Positions 32,601 through 39,815 of a DNA stretch of 64,000 bases are shown here, piece after piece. The notes beneath the pieces were generated by a model, which saw only the letters and a list, made by a program, of their open reading frames with translations, did not search any database and was not told the origin of the DNA. This DNA comes from Harmothoe impar (Eukaryota; Annelida; Polychaeta; Phyllodocida; Polynoidae): contig OX381708.1 in NCBI GenBank assembly GCA_947462335.1, forward strand, positions 7,936,001-8,000,000, in the 5' to 3' direction. How positions within the stretch are numbered: the stretch's first letter is position 1; every line of letters starts with the position of its first letter. The position numbers and the translations under genes were made by a program.

Positions 32601-33636
32601 GACTCAGGGTAACTGAGTAATACTAAACGACCCAACCAAGGTTTAAGACGTTTTTGTTACATAGGAGAAGTGCTGTCATTCAATGTCCATGGCCCACAGC
32701 CATTAGATAAGACCATGGAGAGACAGGCAAGATCGGGGGACAAATGTTTCCTTCGAAAAGAAATGTGAAATGTATTCCACTGACGTCGGTCGGCGGAGAT
32801 TCCGTCATCCGATAAAAGTCTACAATGTTAAACATATGGGAATCTTGGCCGATTTACGTCAGTGGAATACTCCCTTATTGATAGGGACAAAAGGCGGTAC
32901 ATGCCCGCGGCCTGCAAGTGCAACAGTCGCCCACACCCACCTGCACACCCACACCCACCTACTCTCTCACACCCACCTGCTCACCCACACCCACCTGCTG
33001 GCCTGTTATGGAATAACATACATGTATGACACATGACTTGAGGGTACTTTTTAACAAGGAATTCATTTCTGATGCCAGAATTGACCAATGAATGATTATA
33101 AGGGAGGATTATATCTAAGTACATGATAAGCTACAAATCCAGCTTACCCTGAGTCATCTGTGAGGTCACTTACACGCTCAATCTTTTATATCCAAATCGA
33201 GTGTACATATATATCTACCTATACATATATCTTGTCCCTTTGAATTGGCATCTAATTTTGACTTTCAATATGGAAATTTAATATAATACATATAATCAAA
33301 AACTGATTTAAATTGTCTAGTGGACAGGTTTATGATTGATTATGAGATAAAATGTCCAATACAAGGTTGTGGCTGATGCCTTACCAGACTGGTAGCCCCT
33401 GATTATAATCAAAACCCAATATATTTTTTATCCAGGCAAACACCCCCATAGAGAAGTGGTTCAAGGACAAAGACATCCCAAAGGCGACAGTAAAGAAGCT
33501 GCAGCGTCAGGACGTGGTGACCCTCCAGCACCTACAGGACATGTCCCGTGCTGATATGGTGGAGGCTGGACTCAACGTGGGGGAGAGGAACAGGATCAGA
33601 AGGGCTCTAAATGAGAGTAGCACCTCTCGCTTTTAG
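23619..33636 (+). CDS. Ig-domain transmembrane receptor with cytoplasmic SAM domain (9 exons)
   Basis: Exons: 23619-23697, 24660-24886, 26226-26310, 27587-27877, 29146-29463, 30019-30213, 30647-30769, 32208-32260 and 33436-33636. All junctions have GT/AG ends, the phases match (mostly phase 1) and the total is 1572 nt, 523 aa. Order: signal peptide; three V-like Ig domains, each with a Cys-Trp-Cys core and an R-x-DM-x-L...F-x-L-T-x signature; a short stalk; a transmembrane helix (about residues 355-380); a basic stop-transfer (VRRRKAR); a tail with YEEI and YETL tyrosine motifs; and a C-terminal SAM domain. It is probably a cell-surface adhesion or immune-type receptor that recruits SH2 proteins and SAM partners. 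Ligand unknown; the family name is not recognised. Confidence 0.8.
24116..24364. mobile_element. MITE with ~48-bp inverted ends (GACCGGGTGCA)
   Basis: AAGTTGAAAGTCTATGACCG and its complement CGGTCATAGACTTTCAACTT, with further inverted flanks to TGTGTCTCAC/GTGAGAAACA. It lies in intron 1. A related end, with its core tandemly repeated, lies just upstream of the guanylate cyclase gene at 46701-46795. Confidence 0.75.
24660..24886 (+). CDS. Ig-SAM receptor exon 2: first part of Ig domain 1
   Basis: Acceptor ATATCAG|G, donor CTACAG|GTAGGG, phase 1 in and 0 out. Carries the B-strand Cys (VTLLCPP), the core Trp (RQWLWE) and ARPDMVINLTDWSLTVG. The domain's second Cys is in the next exon, so this Ig domain is split by a phase-0 intron, unlike domains 2 and 3. 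Confidence 0.8.
25195..25213 (+). repeat. AT dinucleotide microsatellite
   Basis: A short run of alternating TA in intron 2. Confidence 0.7.
25486..26176. mobile_element. CAGG-ended element with 5-bp target duplication, copy 1
   Basis: This 691-bp element runs from CAGGTAGGGGAC to GTCCTCAACCTG and is flanked by ATAAT on both sides (25481-25485 and 26177-26181). The interior repeats GGTAC motifs in both orientations (TACCA, TGGTAC). A second copy of almost equal length is at 37583-38269. No ORF of note. It sits in intron 2, with only 49 bases between its end and exon 3. Confidence 0.8.
26226..26310 (+). CDS. Ig-SAM receptor exon 3: end of Ig domain 1
   Basis: TTCCTACAG|ATGAC to TACA|GTAAGT; 85 nt, phase 0 in and 1 out. 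Encodes MTDAWRVYCDVVTAGG, the F-strand with the second Cys, and the G strand. Confidence 0.75.
26345..26900. mobile_element. GTTTGTTTCAGGT-type repeat, interrupted copy
   Basis: GGTTTGTTTCAGGTCACC with GGGCCGACCGTAGG on the left, and CCTACCGACCCTAGACTTCC on the right, match the MITE at 16481. The copy is split by a nested GGGAGTG-type MITE (26430-26682). In intron 3. Confidence 0.6.
26430..26682. mobile_element. MITE with TAGGGAGTGGTCA ends (nested)
   Basis: Inverted ends TTAGGGAGTGGTCATTTTTT and AAAAAATGACCACTCCCTTA enclose GGGGACCAAA repeats. Family members are at 43784-44068 and 47049-47367. Nested inside another MITE in intron 3. Confidence 0.8.
27050..27110 (+). repeat. tRNA-like SINE remnant
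   Basis: GTAGATCAGTGATAAAGC resembles a pol III A box and GGGTTCGAATCTT a B box, spaced as in a tRNA-derived SINE. Not folded into a full tRNA. Confidence 0.4.
27587..27877 (+). CDS. Ig-SAM receptor exon 4: Ig domain 2
   Basis: TTATTTCAG|GC to CTACA|GTAAGT, phase 1 to 1. A whole V-like domain: VTLHCPV, SRRWYQE, ARSDMSLDPTTFELTLA, FRFACRV. Confidence 0.85.
27895..28334 (+). repeat. G-rich low-complexity intron array (GGGGAGGTTA)
   Basis: Degenerate repeats of TTAGGGGAGG and GGAGGTTAGG with several long G runs. It resumes at 28863 after a MITE. A short palindromic remnant of the GGGAGTG MITE family sits at 28005-28042. The G runs on the + strand (the sense strand of this gene) could form G-quadruplexes. 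Confidence 0.75.
28335..28862. mobile_element. MITE with GATAGCTCTCCTAGGTG ends in intron 4
   Basis: CCACGC...GGATAGCTCTCCTAGGTGAG plus AGGACAAATGTTTAGA and the inverted counterpart TCTAAACGTTTGTCCTCTCA near the right end, with an inner inverted pair around TACCATGAGATGTCCA. It splits the G-rich array. Related ends are seen near 32260-32510, 34640-34812 and 44365-44767. Confidence 0.75.
28863..29095 (+). repeat. G-rich low-complexity array, right part
   Basis: Continuation of the GGGGAGGTTA array (GAGGGGAGGTTGGGGG and similar) after the MITE. Confidence 0.7.
29146..29463 (+). CDS. Ig-SAM receptor exon 5: Ig domain 3
   Basis: ATATTCCAG|GC to CAACA|GTACGT, phase 1 to 1. VTLPCDV, TRTWQRV, ARADMSLDNDTFALTIG and DDTMFVCTI give a complete V-like domain, closest to domain 2 in its DMSLD motif. 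Confidence 0.85.
30019..30213 (+). CDS. Ig-SAM receptor exon 6: stalk and transmembrane helix
   Basis: CTTACAG|GA to AAATG|GTGAGT, phase 1 to 1. A Thr/Ser-rich stalk (RDMTTDSTEVSPTVI), then a helix from PVIGGAVAAAAVLIII to VVVLTVCVCV, then the stop-transfer RRRKAR. Confidence 0.85.
30647..30769 (+). CDS. Ig-SAM receptor exon 7: cytoplasmic tail with YEEI
   Basis: TTCATACAG|AT to AACAAG|GTACAC, phase 1 to 1. Basic juxtamembrane sequence, then LYLPGADYHQYEEIHKQ. YEEI is the classic optimal Src-family SH2 ligand once phosphorylated. Confidence 0.75.
30919..31046. mobile_element. MITE, TACCGTAAAACC family, 128 bp
   Basis: TA-CCGTAAAACCTCGC at the left and GCGACGTTTTACGG-TA at the right, with TTATACGCGA inner motifs. 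In intron 7. Confidence 0.8.
31609..31909. mobile_element. MITE with ~50-bp inverted ends (CACTAGACGCC)
   Basis: GGGGACAAACCTGCAGAGTC...ACTAGACGCCGCCCATTCTG and the inverted counterpart CAGAATGGGTGGCGTCTAGT...GCAGGTTCGTCCC, with inner AAGATTACGC. In intron 7. Confidence 0.8.
32208..32260 (+). CDS. Ig-SAM receptor exon 8: cytoplasmic tail with YETL
   Basis: CATTCTAG|GT to GTAAAG|GTCAGT, phase 1 in and 0 out. Encodes GSPAVPSDEHPYETLKVK, a single YxxL unit. The phase-0 end is compatible both with the SAM exon at 33436 and with the short exon proposed at 39288. Confidence 0.75.
32270..32512. repeat. MITE-like repeat with AAGATAGG/TTAAGAT motifs
   Basis: CTAGCCTATCCTACAGTGGA on the left and TTTGTCCGTGCACCTAGGTA-AGCTATCC on the right match the 28335 and 44365 families. 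It directly follows exon 8. Confidence 0.55.
32601..33185. repeat. Composite dispersed repeat (copy 2)
   Basis: Blocks 32601-32773 and 32882-33185 match 7861-8033 and 8979-9276. The spacer holds a small inverted-repeat insert with ATTCCACTGACGT/ACGTCAGTGGAAT ends (about 32774-32870). Similarity stops at CACGCTCAATCTT, the same point where Penelope coding sequence begins next to copy 1. Confidence 0.7.
33436..33636 (+). CDS. Ig-SAM receptor exon 9: SAM domain and stop
   Basis: ATTTTTTATCCAG|GCA, phase 0, stop TAG at 33634-33636. The 66 residues run from PIEKWFKDKDIP through VTLQHLQDMSRADMVEAGL to NVGERNRIRRALNE, a full SAM domain with the typical GL-x-VGER-x-RI-x-RAL helix 5. SAM domains mediate homo- or hetero-oligomerisation. 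Confidence 0.9.
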   Translation, partial: ANTPIEKWFKDKDIPKATVKKLQRQDVVTLQHLQDMSRADMVEAGLNVGERNRIRRALNESSTSRF

Positions 33637-33982
33637 ATTGGGTTTCTCGAAAGTACAGAGATGGGGAGAGAAACCTGTTTTGTTAGACCCAGTCGGGTTA
33701 CTAGAAACTTCTTTTTTTTTTGGCGTGAGTAGAGCAGGTCAGAATAGCCTTTATCTTGAAATTAATATGACCCAATATTGGACTGCGCATGAGCTGGGTA
33801 AAAGGACAAACGTTCTGAGTGCAATCTTAATCTATAATCTTAAATCTTAATATGTAATTTGATAGCTCCCATTGTATCTCCCACCTAGTGTCACATACCC
33901 AAACTATACTAGCTGGGGTTTGTCTTTAAAGTGTATATCCTACACCCAGATGAGAAAACATGAACATCTAAAAGAAAAGAGA

Positions 33983-34585
33983 CAAGAATTGCGGTTGTTG
34001 CCGCAGGACCATGGAAATGTTTGTTGCTAGGCAGATAAACAATTCGAATAGCTGCTAGGCAACCAGCTGTATTAGCAACAAACCGATGAAACCATTGAAT
34101 TCCTTGTGACCTAGGCGGTGTTGTGTGCGCGCATCTGTGACGTCATCACTTCGTGTAAGGACCGCATGGGCGACGTCAAGGACATGATAAGATCTATCTA
34201 CATGTTGCATTTGTATCATCTAAGATTACAGTAAAGACATATATGTTCTACAAGTGACAGACTTCATCACATTCTTTACAGGGGGGATAGATACAATTAT
34301 AATCAACCTAAGGACCATGGAAATGTGTGTTGCTAGGCAGGTTAACAGTTAGAAGAGCTGTTGCTAGGCAAACCAATAGAACCATTGAATTCATTGGGTC
34401 CATGTTAGCCGGGGGTAGGTATGATTATAATCAACCTCAGGACCTATCAAAGGTTGATTTATATTATTGTTACCACATATGCATAAATTTGTATTGTGAC
34501 TCCTTAATCCAAGATGGCTGACAAATCCAAGATGGTGGCGCCCGTTCTGACTTCTGGTAAAGTGCAAACACCATATGCCTCGTCC
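33983..34585 (+). repeat. GTTGCTAGGCA repeat block (copy 2)
   Basis: Opens with ACAAGAATTGCGGTTGTTGC, the hairpin arm of 14804, then GTTGCTAGGCAGATAA, GAATTCCTTG, a foreign stretch (about 34110-34280), again GTGTGTTGCTAGGCAG, CCATGTTAGC, ATTATAATCAACCTCAGGAC and ends with AGATGGTGGCGCCCG. Same motif order as 14804-15490. Confidence 0.75.
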
Positions 34586-34639
34586 TGGTGGCTACACCAC
34601 CAATTTGGCTTAAATAAAAAAGGGGTCGGGGGCAAAGCC

Positions 34640-34812
34640 CCCCATTACAGTTGAATAGCATATCCTACAATGGACCGTCTAGTCTTACCACTACCAGTGG
34701 CGCCATCTTAATTTGCTTAGTAACACTTAGATAGTGTAAGATAGTTTAAGATCTGATTAAGATAGGTTGATATAAAAATTAAGATTGCGCTCAGAACCTA
34801 GGAGAACAGGCG
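34640..34812. repeat. AGATAGTTTAAGAT MITE fragment
   Basis: AGCATATCCTACAATGGACC on the left and AAGATTGCGCTCAGAACCTAGG on the right are related to the families at 32270 and 44365. Confidence 0.5.
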
Positions 34813-35360
34813 GTCAAAGACTACCCTATATTGCCTACACTAATATGGTAGAGGGGCCCTAAAATTTCTTCTCTTTTTTTAAATCAAAAAAGAATTCTGA
34901 CCTACCGAACCTAGACTTTTGGCCCATGTTTCCTGAAACAAACCTTTTTTATTTGGCCTAATTTATGTTGATTGATGAAGTTGGATTCCAGTCAGCACGA
35001 AATATCCATTGGAAAACTTTCTCGTAAAGTCCTTTTGCGAGGATTACAACAAATAACTATATTATCAGGAATTATCAGAAATCTAAAAATTGGTCTAGTA
35101 GTTATTAAAGTCAGTACTTTGATATTTTGGTGTGGATTTTGTCCCATTTTGTGCGATTTCAGTGACAGTTGGAAGAATTTGAAGAATGGCAACTTTAACT
35201 AGTTAGGCTCAGAATACAATCCGTTCTCCCCCAGTAGACACATTTCGGTTTGACAAATTCAACCCCAGCAACTACAATTTTCTGAATTTAACTAGAATAT
35301 CTCTCCCTAGCTGTGACGCTAGGGGTGTTGTAACAATAGATAGGGTATGTCAATACATAG

Positions 35361-35511
35361 ACAAATGCCAACGCCCATGGATACTGTTTCTGTAATATTT
35401 CATAAGTGGGGGCTGAGCCAGTATCCCACGAAGCCGCAGGCTGAGTGGCGTATGGCCCAGCCCCTACGAGTGAAATATGTCAGAGACGGTATCAATGTAG
35501 TTGGCATTTGT
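35361..35511. mobile_element. Short palindromic MITE (ACAAATGCCAAC ends)
   Basis: ACAAATGCCAAC and GTTGGCATTTGT bound about 150 bp, with inner inverted pairs ATATTTCA/TGAAATAT and GGGGCTGAGCC/GGCCCAGCCCC. Confidence 0.65.
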
Positions 35512-35844
35512 GTTAATTTTTTCATTTTAAGCCATTTAATGAAAGAAACCTTATCCTAACCTATTGAATACGGCCACATTGTATTCAATGGGGGGAGGGG
35601 CATTGAATACGGCTCTCCGGTGCTAAAGCATAGGAAATCTTGTATTTCAAAAAAATGAATTAAAATATACAACCTTGCCCAAGAGTTAGTGTTGTCACCA
35701 GCACAGTGACTCAGGTTTAAAGTGGCTTCAACTAATTTAAGGTGATTGCCTACCATCAAGAATGCGTTCATTGCGATGATTTCTGCGCACTTGTGTATAG
35801 CTTCCCTATAAATAGTATGCAAAACTGAGAGGCGGACTGACCAA

Positions 35845-35952
35845 CCCAGTGGGCACAAAATTCTGTTCAACGTTGAATCAACATTGAATCAACATTGAAT
35901 CAATGTTGACAACCATTTATCAATGTTGATTCAATGTCCTGTGCTCACTGGG
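35845..35952. mobile_element. MITE with CCCAGTG...CACTGGG ends
   Basis: CCCAGTGGGCACA and TGTGCTCACTGGG enclose tandem AACATTGAATC and GATTCAATGTT units. 108 bp. Confidence 0.75.
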
Positions 35953-35954
35953 AA

Positions 35955-36015
35955 GGAGTGAATTCACAACCCTCGGTGTAGGAGTTCAGCACTGATCCTA
36001 CTACGCCATAGAGGC
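35955..36015 (-). repeat. tRNA-like SINE remnant
   Basis: On the minus strand, TGGCGTAGTAGGATCAGTGC resembles an A box and GGGTTGTGAATTC a B box. Not a complete tRNA. Confidence 0.35.
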
Positions 36016-37289
36016 TGGTGTTAGTGGCCATACCTGTGAATATCTATATACTTCATTCTACTCTATAGATTATTATTACTTTTTATTTTCAATTGCCAAA
36101 AAGAACTGAATTATGCACGGGACCATATGTTAAAATAGACTCTATTAATTCAGAAATCATCTGAAGTATATTTTTGGGGAGTTTAAAACAAGATGAAGAT
36201 ACTTTTACTACCATTACTCATGAATAAGATGGACTGGTGTTTGAGAAATGCTTTTATCTTTCATAATTCTATATCCTAAAAAGTAGCTTGGGACCCTCTA
36301 CTTTTCTTTTTGCTGTTTGGTTTCAAATTATGCAAGGTATATCGGTGAAATAATCTAGATACTTTTGACCCATGATAGGCAAACACCTTAAGACTCTCAA
36401 GATCAACAAACGCACAGCCAGAGACGTCGGTTGGTAGGGGTAGTAGCACACATGTGAGTGAAATTGCGTACCTAAATGATACAGTAAAATGATAAAGGAG
36501 TGTTTGGGTTAGAAGTGTAGGTAGAATGTGCTTCAGAATATGCAGTGTATTGAACAAACGAAAACAAACCAAATTATTGAAGATAATGGGATGGTTAACT
36601 GTTATGTCAAACCGAAGCTTGAGGTCTCAGTGAGGGTAATCCCGCAGAAAACTGAGAGTCATATATGATTCTGGTCAGAAGTGAATACTGCAGGGGCACT
36701 GAATGGTACATAATTAAGTTGGAAATGATGCCAATATTATGAAAATTTGTACACATGCTGCTGAATGTCTGCCAATTCCAATCAAATAATAGGAAAGGGA
36801 TTCCCAGTGAGTTTACATTTTTTTCAAAGGCTAGATTGGGGATCAGTGAAAATGCAAATTATTCAGTGCAAATTCAGGCGGAATTCAGGTGGTTTTACGC
36901 TACAGACCATTGCTCAAATTTTCTGTGGTCAGTAGCTAATTTTGGTTGGAAAAGTTTTGTAGGAAAGATGTATCTTTTAAGTCATGGGTGATTTTCAGAA
37001 ACTGTAAATGTCCTGGTAGCTGTTATTGCGTTTTCCGCTACATTAAAGTATATAGTAGAAGGATTTCCTTCGCTGAGACCTAAATGAATGCACAGAGACT
37101 ACTTCTGGTTCAGATTGAGATGCAAGCAGCAGCAGCAGCTACAGTCAGTGCTGCCACCTGACAGTAAACTGTATAACTAGCCTCAGTGTGTTTCAGTGGG
37201 TGACAACTTCCACCACTGTCTATGTAGGTCACACCTTCCTGGCTTCATGACAAGATAATAACTGCACAATCTAAGTATTTCAGAAAGGT

Positions 37290-37582
37290 AGGCTGTAGTG
37301 GGACTGATAGACTTCTACCCTGTCTCTGTCAGTGTGTGTATACACTACCATGGGACTGACACCCTGTCTCTGTCAGTGTGTGTACACTACCACTGTAGTG
37401 GAACTGGCACCCTGTCTCTGTCAGTGTGTGTACACTACCACTCTAGTGGGACTGGCAGCCTGTCTCTGTCAGTGTGCGCACACTGCCATTGTAGTGGGAC
37501 TGACATCCTGTCTCTGTCAGTGTGTGTACACTACCACTGTAGTGGGACTGGTACCCTGTCTCTGCCAGTGTGTGTACACTAC
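37290..37582 (+). repeat. 48-bp minisatellite, left part
   Basis: Units of about 48-54 bp with CCCTGTCTCTGTCAGTGTGT, TACACTACCACTGTAGTGGG and ACTGGCA. Each contains the palindrome CCACTGTAGTGG. The apparent Cys-rich ORFs across it come from the repeat. Confidence 0.9.
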
Positions 37583-38269
37583 CAGGGCCGGGACCATGTT
37601 ATTAGAACGTACTAAATACATAGTACACCCTTTCCATTGGGTCTGTACCAAGAATATGGTACTGTGCACCAACTTGGGCTGTACCATAATCTTGGTACAC
37701 CTGGTGTGTTCACTGGACCATAACCCCTGCTCATGCAGGTAAATGGGCCAATCACAGCCCAGTACTCATGTACCTTACCTGTGGTCACTGGACTATGACC
37801 CTTATCTGTGCATGTAATTAGTGGGGTCACTGGGGGACTAGGGAAACCACTCTACTATTTATACATATATTTACATTATATGGCTTATTTACTACATTAT
37901 CAAACATCACTAAGTGAAAACAAAAACATCATTTTGTGGGCCTTAATCAATGATTTCATCTTATGGGTTTATTTTTATTAGCAGACTTAACAAAAAATTA
38001 GCAAACTGATTTTACTAAACATTTACTGAAGGAAAATATGTAGATAAAGCCATTTCTTAGATAATATTCCGATTTTAGTTATGAAAAAGGGTACATACAC
38101 AAATTATAGACCTCTGCTTCCTATAGTGGCATCAAAATTATGCATTTTGGCATGGAAATATGAGAAAAGTGACAATAAATGAGTGTACCAAGTTCTTGGT
38201 ACACCCTATGTTCTGGGGACTGTCACCCAATGTTAGGGCGTACTAAGAAACTGGTCAGTCTCCAACCTG
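37583..38269. mobile_element. CAGG-ended element with 5-bp target duplication, copy 2
   Basis: This 687-bp element runs from CAGGGCCGGGAC to TCTCCAACCTG and is flanked by ACTAC on both sides (37578-37582 and 38270-38274). The flanking ACTAC belongs to the minisatellite unit, so the insertion into the array is directly visible. Interior GGTAC motifs match copy 1 at 25486. Confidence 0.85.
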
Positions 38270-38830
38270 ACTACCACTGTAGTGTGACTGCTACCATGTC
38301 TCTGTCAGTGTGCACACTACCACTGTAGTGGGACTGGTACCCTGTCTCTGTCAGTGTGTGTACACTACCACTGTAGTGGGACTGGCACCCTGTCTCTGTC
38401 AGTGAGTGTACACTACCACTGTAGTGGGACTGGCACCCTGTCTCTGTCAGTGTACACTACCACTGTAGTGGGACTGGCACCCTGTCTCTGTCAGTGTGCA
38501 CACTACCACTGTAGTGGGACTGGTACCCTGTCTCTGTCAGTGTGTGTACATTACCACTGTAGTGTGACTGGCACCCTGTCTCTGTCAGTGAGTGTACAAT
38601 ACCACTGTGGTGGGACTGGCGTCCTGTCTCTGTCAGTGTGTACATACTACCACTTTAGCGAGAGTGACACCCTGTCTCTGTCAGTGTGTGTACAATACCA
38701 CTGTCTCTACCCAAGATGGTGTAGTGGGACTGGTACCCTGTCTCTGTCAGTGTACACCACCACTGTAGTGGGACTGACACCCTGTCTCTGTCAGTGTGCA
38801 CACTACCACTGTAGTGGAACTGATGCTCTG
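38270..38830 (+). repeat. 48-bp minisatellite, right part
   Basis: About eleven further units of the same repeat, some lacking a GTGT or gaining extra bases, ending near GTAGTGGAACTGATGCTCTG. Confidence 0.9.
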
Positions 38831-39287
38831 CACTTTTACAAAGGGTCTGGCTGTAAAGGCAATGTACTAGAAAGAGTCACCTTTTTGCGATTTTCTCCTC
38901 GGATAATGGGAATAGAACATAGTGCATCCCACCTCTAAAGATAGTTTGGATATCTCTCAGATTCTGGATTGCTTTTTGTTGTAGGTAAAGTAGATCTCTG
39001 GCGATAAGGATTCCACCATAATGAAACTGCTATTGCTAAAATGTACATCCCTTATCATCTCATTCTGAATCTATTGGTAGCTATGATATTATGAATAGCT
39101 AAAAATCCTCAAGGGTGACTTGTTCACACCAACCTGAAAATGTTCATTTCACCTGATATTTTAGGGCCATGCTATAAAACAAAACGAATCTATCCTAGTG
39201 AGTCGGGAGAAAAAACCTTGCCTTGGTGCTCTTGAGTTTGAATGATCCGCCATATAAATATCAATGTTATTATTTTCCTTTTTACAG

Positions 39288-39311
39288 GTTGATGATTACC
39301 ACGAGTTGTAA
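39288..39311 (+). CDS. Candidate alternative last exon of the Ig receptor (VDDYHEL-stop)
   Basis: A strong acceptor (TTATTTTCCTTTTTACAG, ending 39287) is followed in phase 0 by seven codons, VDDYHEL, and TAA. Joined to exon 8, which also ends in phase 0, the tail becomes YETL-KVKVDD-YHEL, fitting the ITAM consensus YxxL-x6-8-YxxL. The SAM domain would then be absent (464 aa). This is inference: no transcript is visible, the exon is tiny, and it lies 5.7 kb beyond the SAM exon. It could belong to an unrelated gene or be chance. Confidence 0.35.
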   Translation, partial: VDDYHEL

Positions 39312-39571
39312 GATGTCACAGAAATACACAGGGAGAAGACAAGATGCCACATAAAACTGCCAATTAACATGCAACCTGTTGACTACATCCTTTTAACCAT
39401 TTGTCACAGTGCTATCACAGTTAGCTAGAAATAATTTGGGTAAATTCACATTAGTATCACTTTCTGAGTAGATACATTCTTGGTGGCACACTAAGACAAG
39501 ACAATGGCCAATATCAGTGAAAATAAGCCAGATTATGACCATGATGATGGTTCTGATCCATATTCTGTTGA

Positions 39572-39815
39572 TGTCATCATTGAGAACTGACACTCTACCA
39601 ACTACAGGATTGTGAATGTGAACTTATAGTTTGGACACTATACATTTGTGTGTATATTGGAATCACTTCAGATTGGAAACAGTTTAGAAACATTGTACTT
39701 CAGGTTGTAACTATTAAAAGTACTTCTTTATACAGCCGAGCAGTTCCTCATCTATAATACATCTTTAACCTATAACAGAGAACGCTGTTATAAATTGGCG
39801 GAGAACACTGTTATA
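39572..39815 (+). repeat. 244-bp direct repeat, left (LTR 3' part)
   Basis: Starts TGTCATCATTGAGAACTGAC and ends GAGAACACTGTTATA. Three substitutions relative to the right copy. Confidence 0.9.

Larger units (their letters stand above)
33637..39287. other. Repeat-rich stretch after the SAM exon
   Basis: 3'UTR of the receptor, then the GTTGCTAGGCA repeat block (33983-34585), a MITE fragment (34640-34812), palindromic MITEs (35361-35511, 35845-35952), a tRNA-like fragment (35955-36015), AT-rich sequence without recognised genes (36016-37290), and a 48-bp minisatellite split by a transposon (37290-38830). If the exon at 39288 is real, this is an intron. Confidence 0.5.

Noticed and set aside
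34860..34960. Separate new element at 34860-34960
   Set aside because: CCTGAAACAAACC and CCTACCGAACCTAGAC match one end of the 16481 MITE family. It is only a fragment.
37298..38938. Cys-rich repeat proteins on the + strand (CLCQCVYTT, LSLSVCVHYH)
   Set aside because: They are produced by the 48-bp minisatellite in several frames at once.
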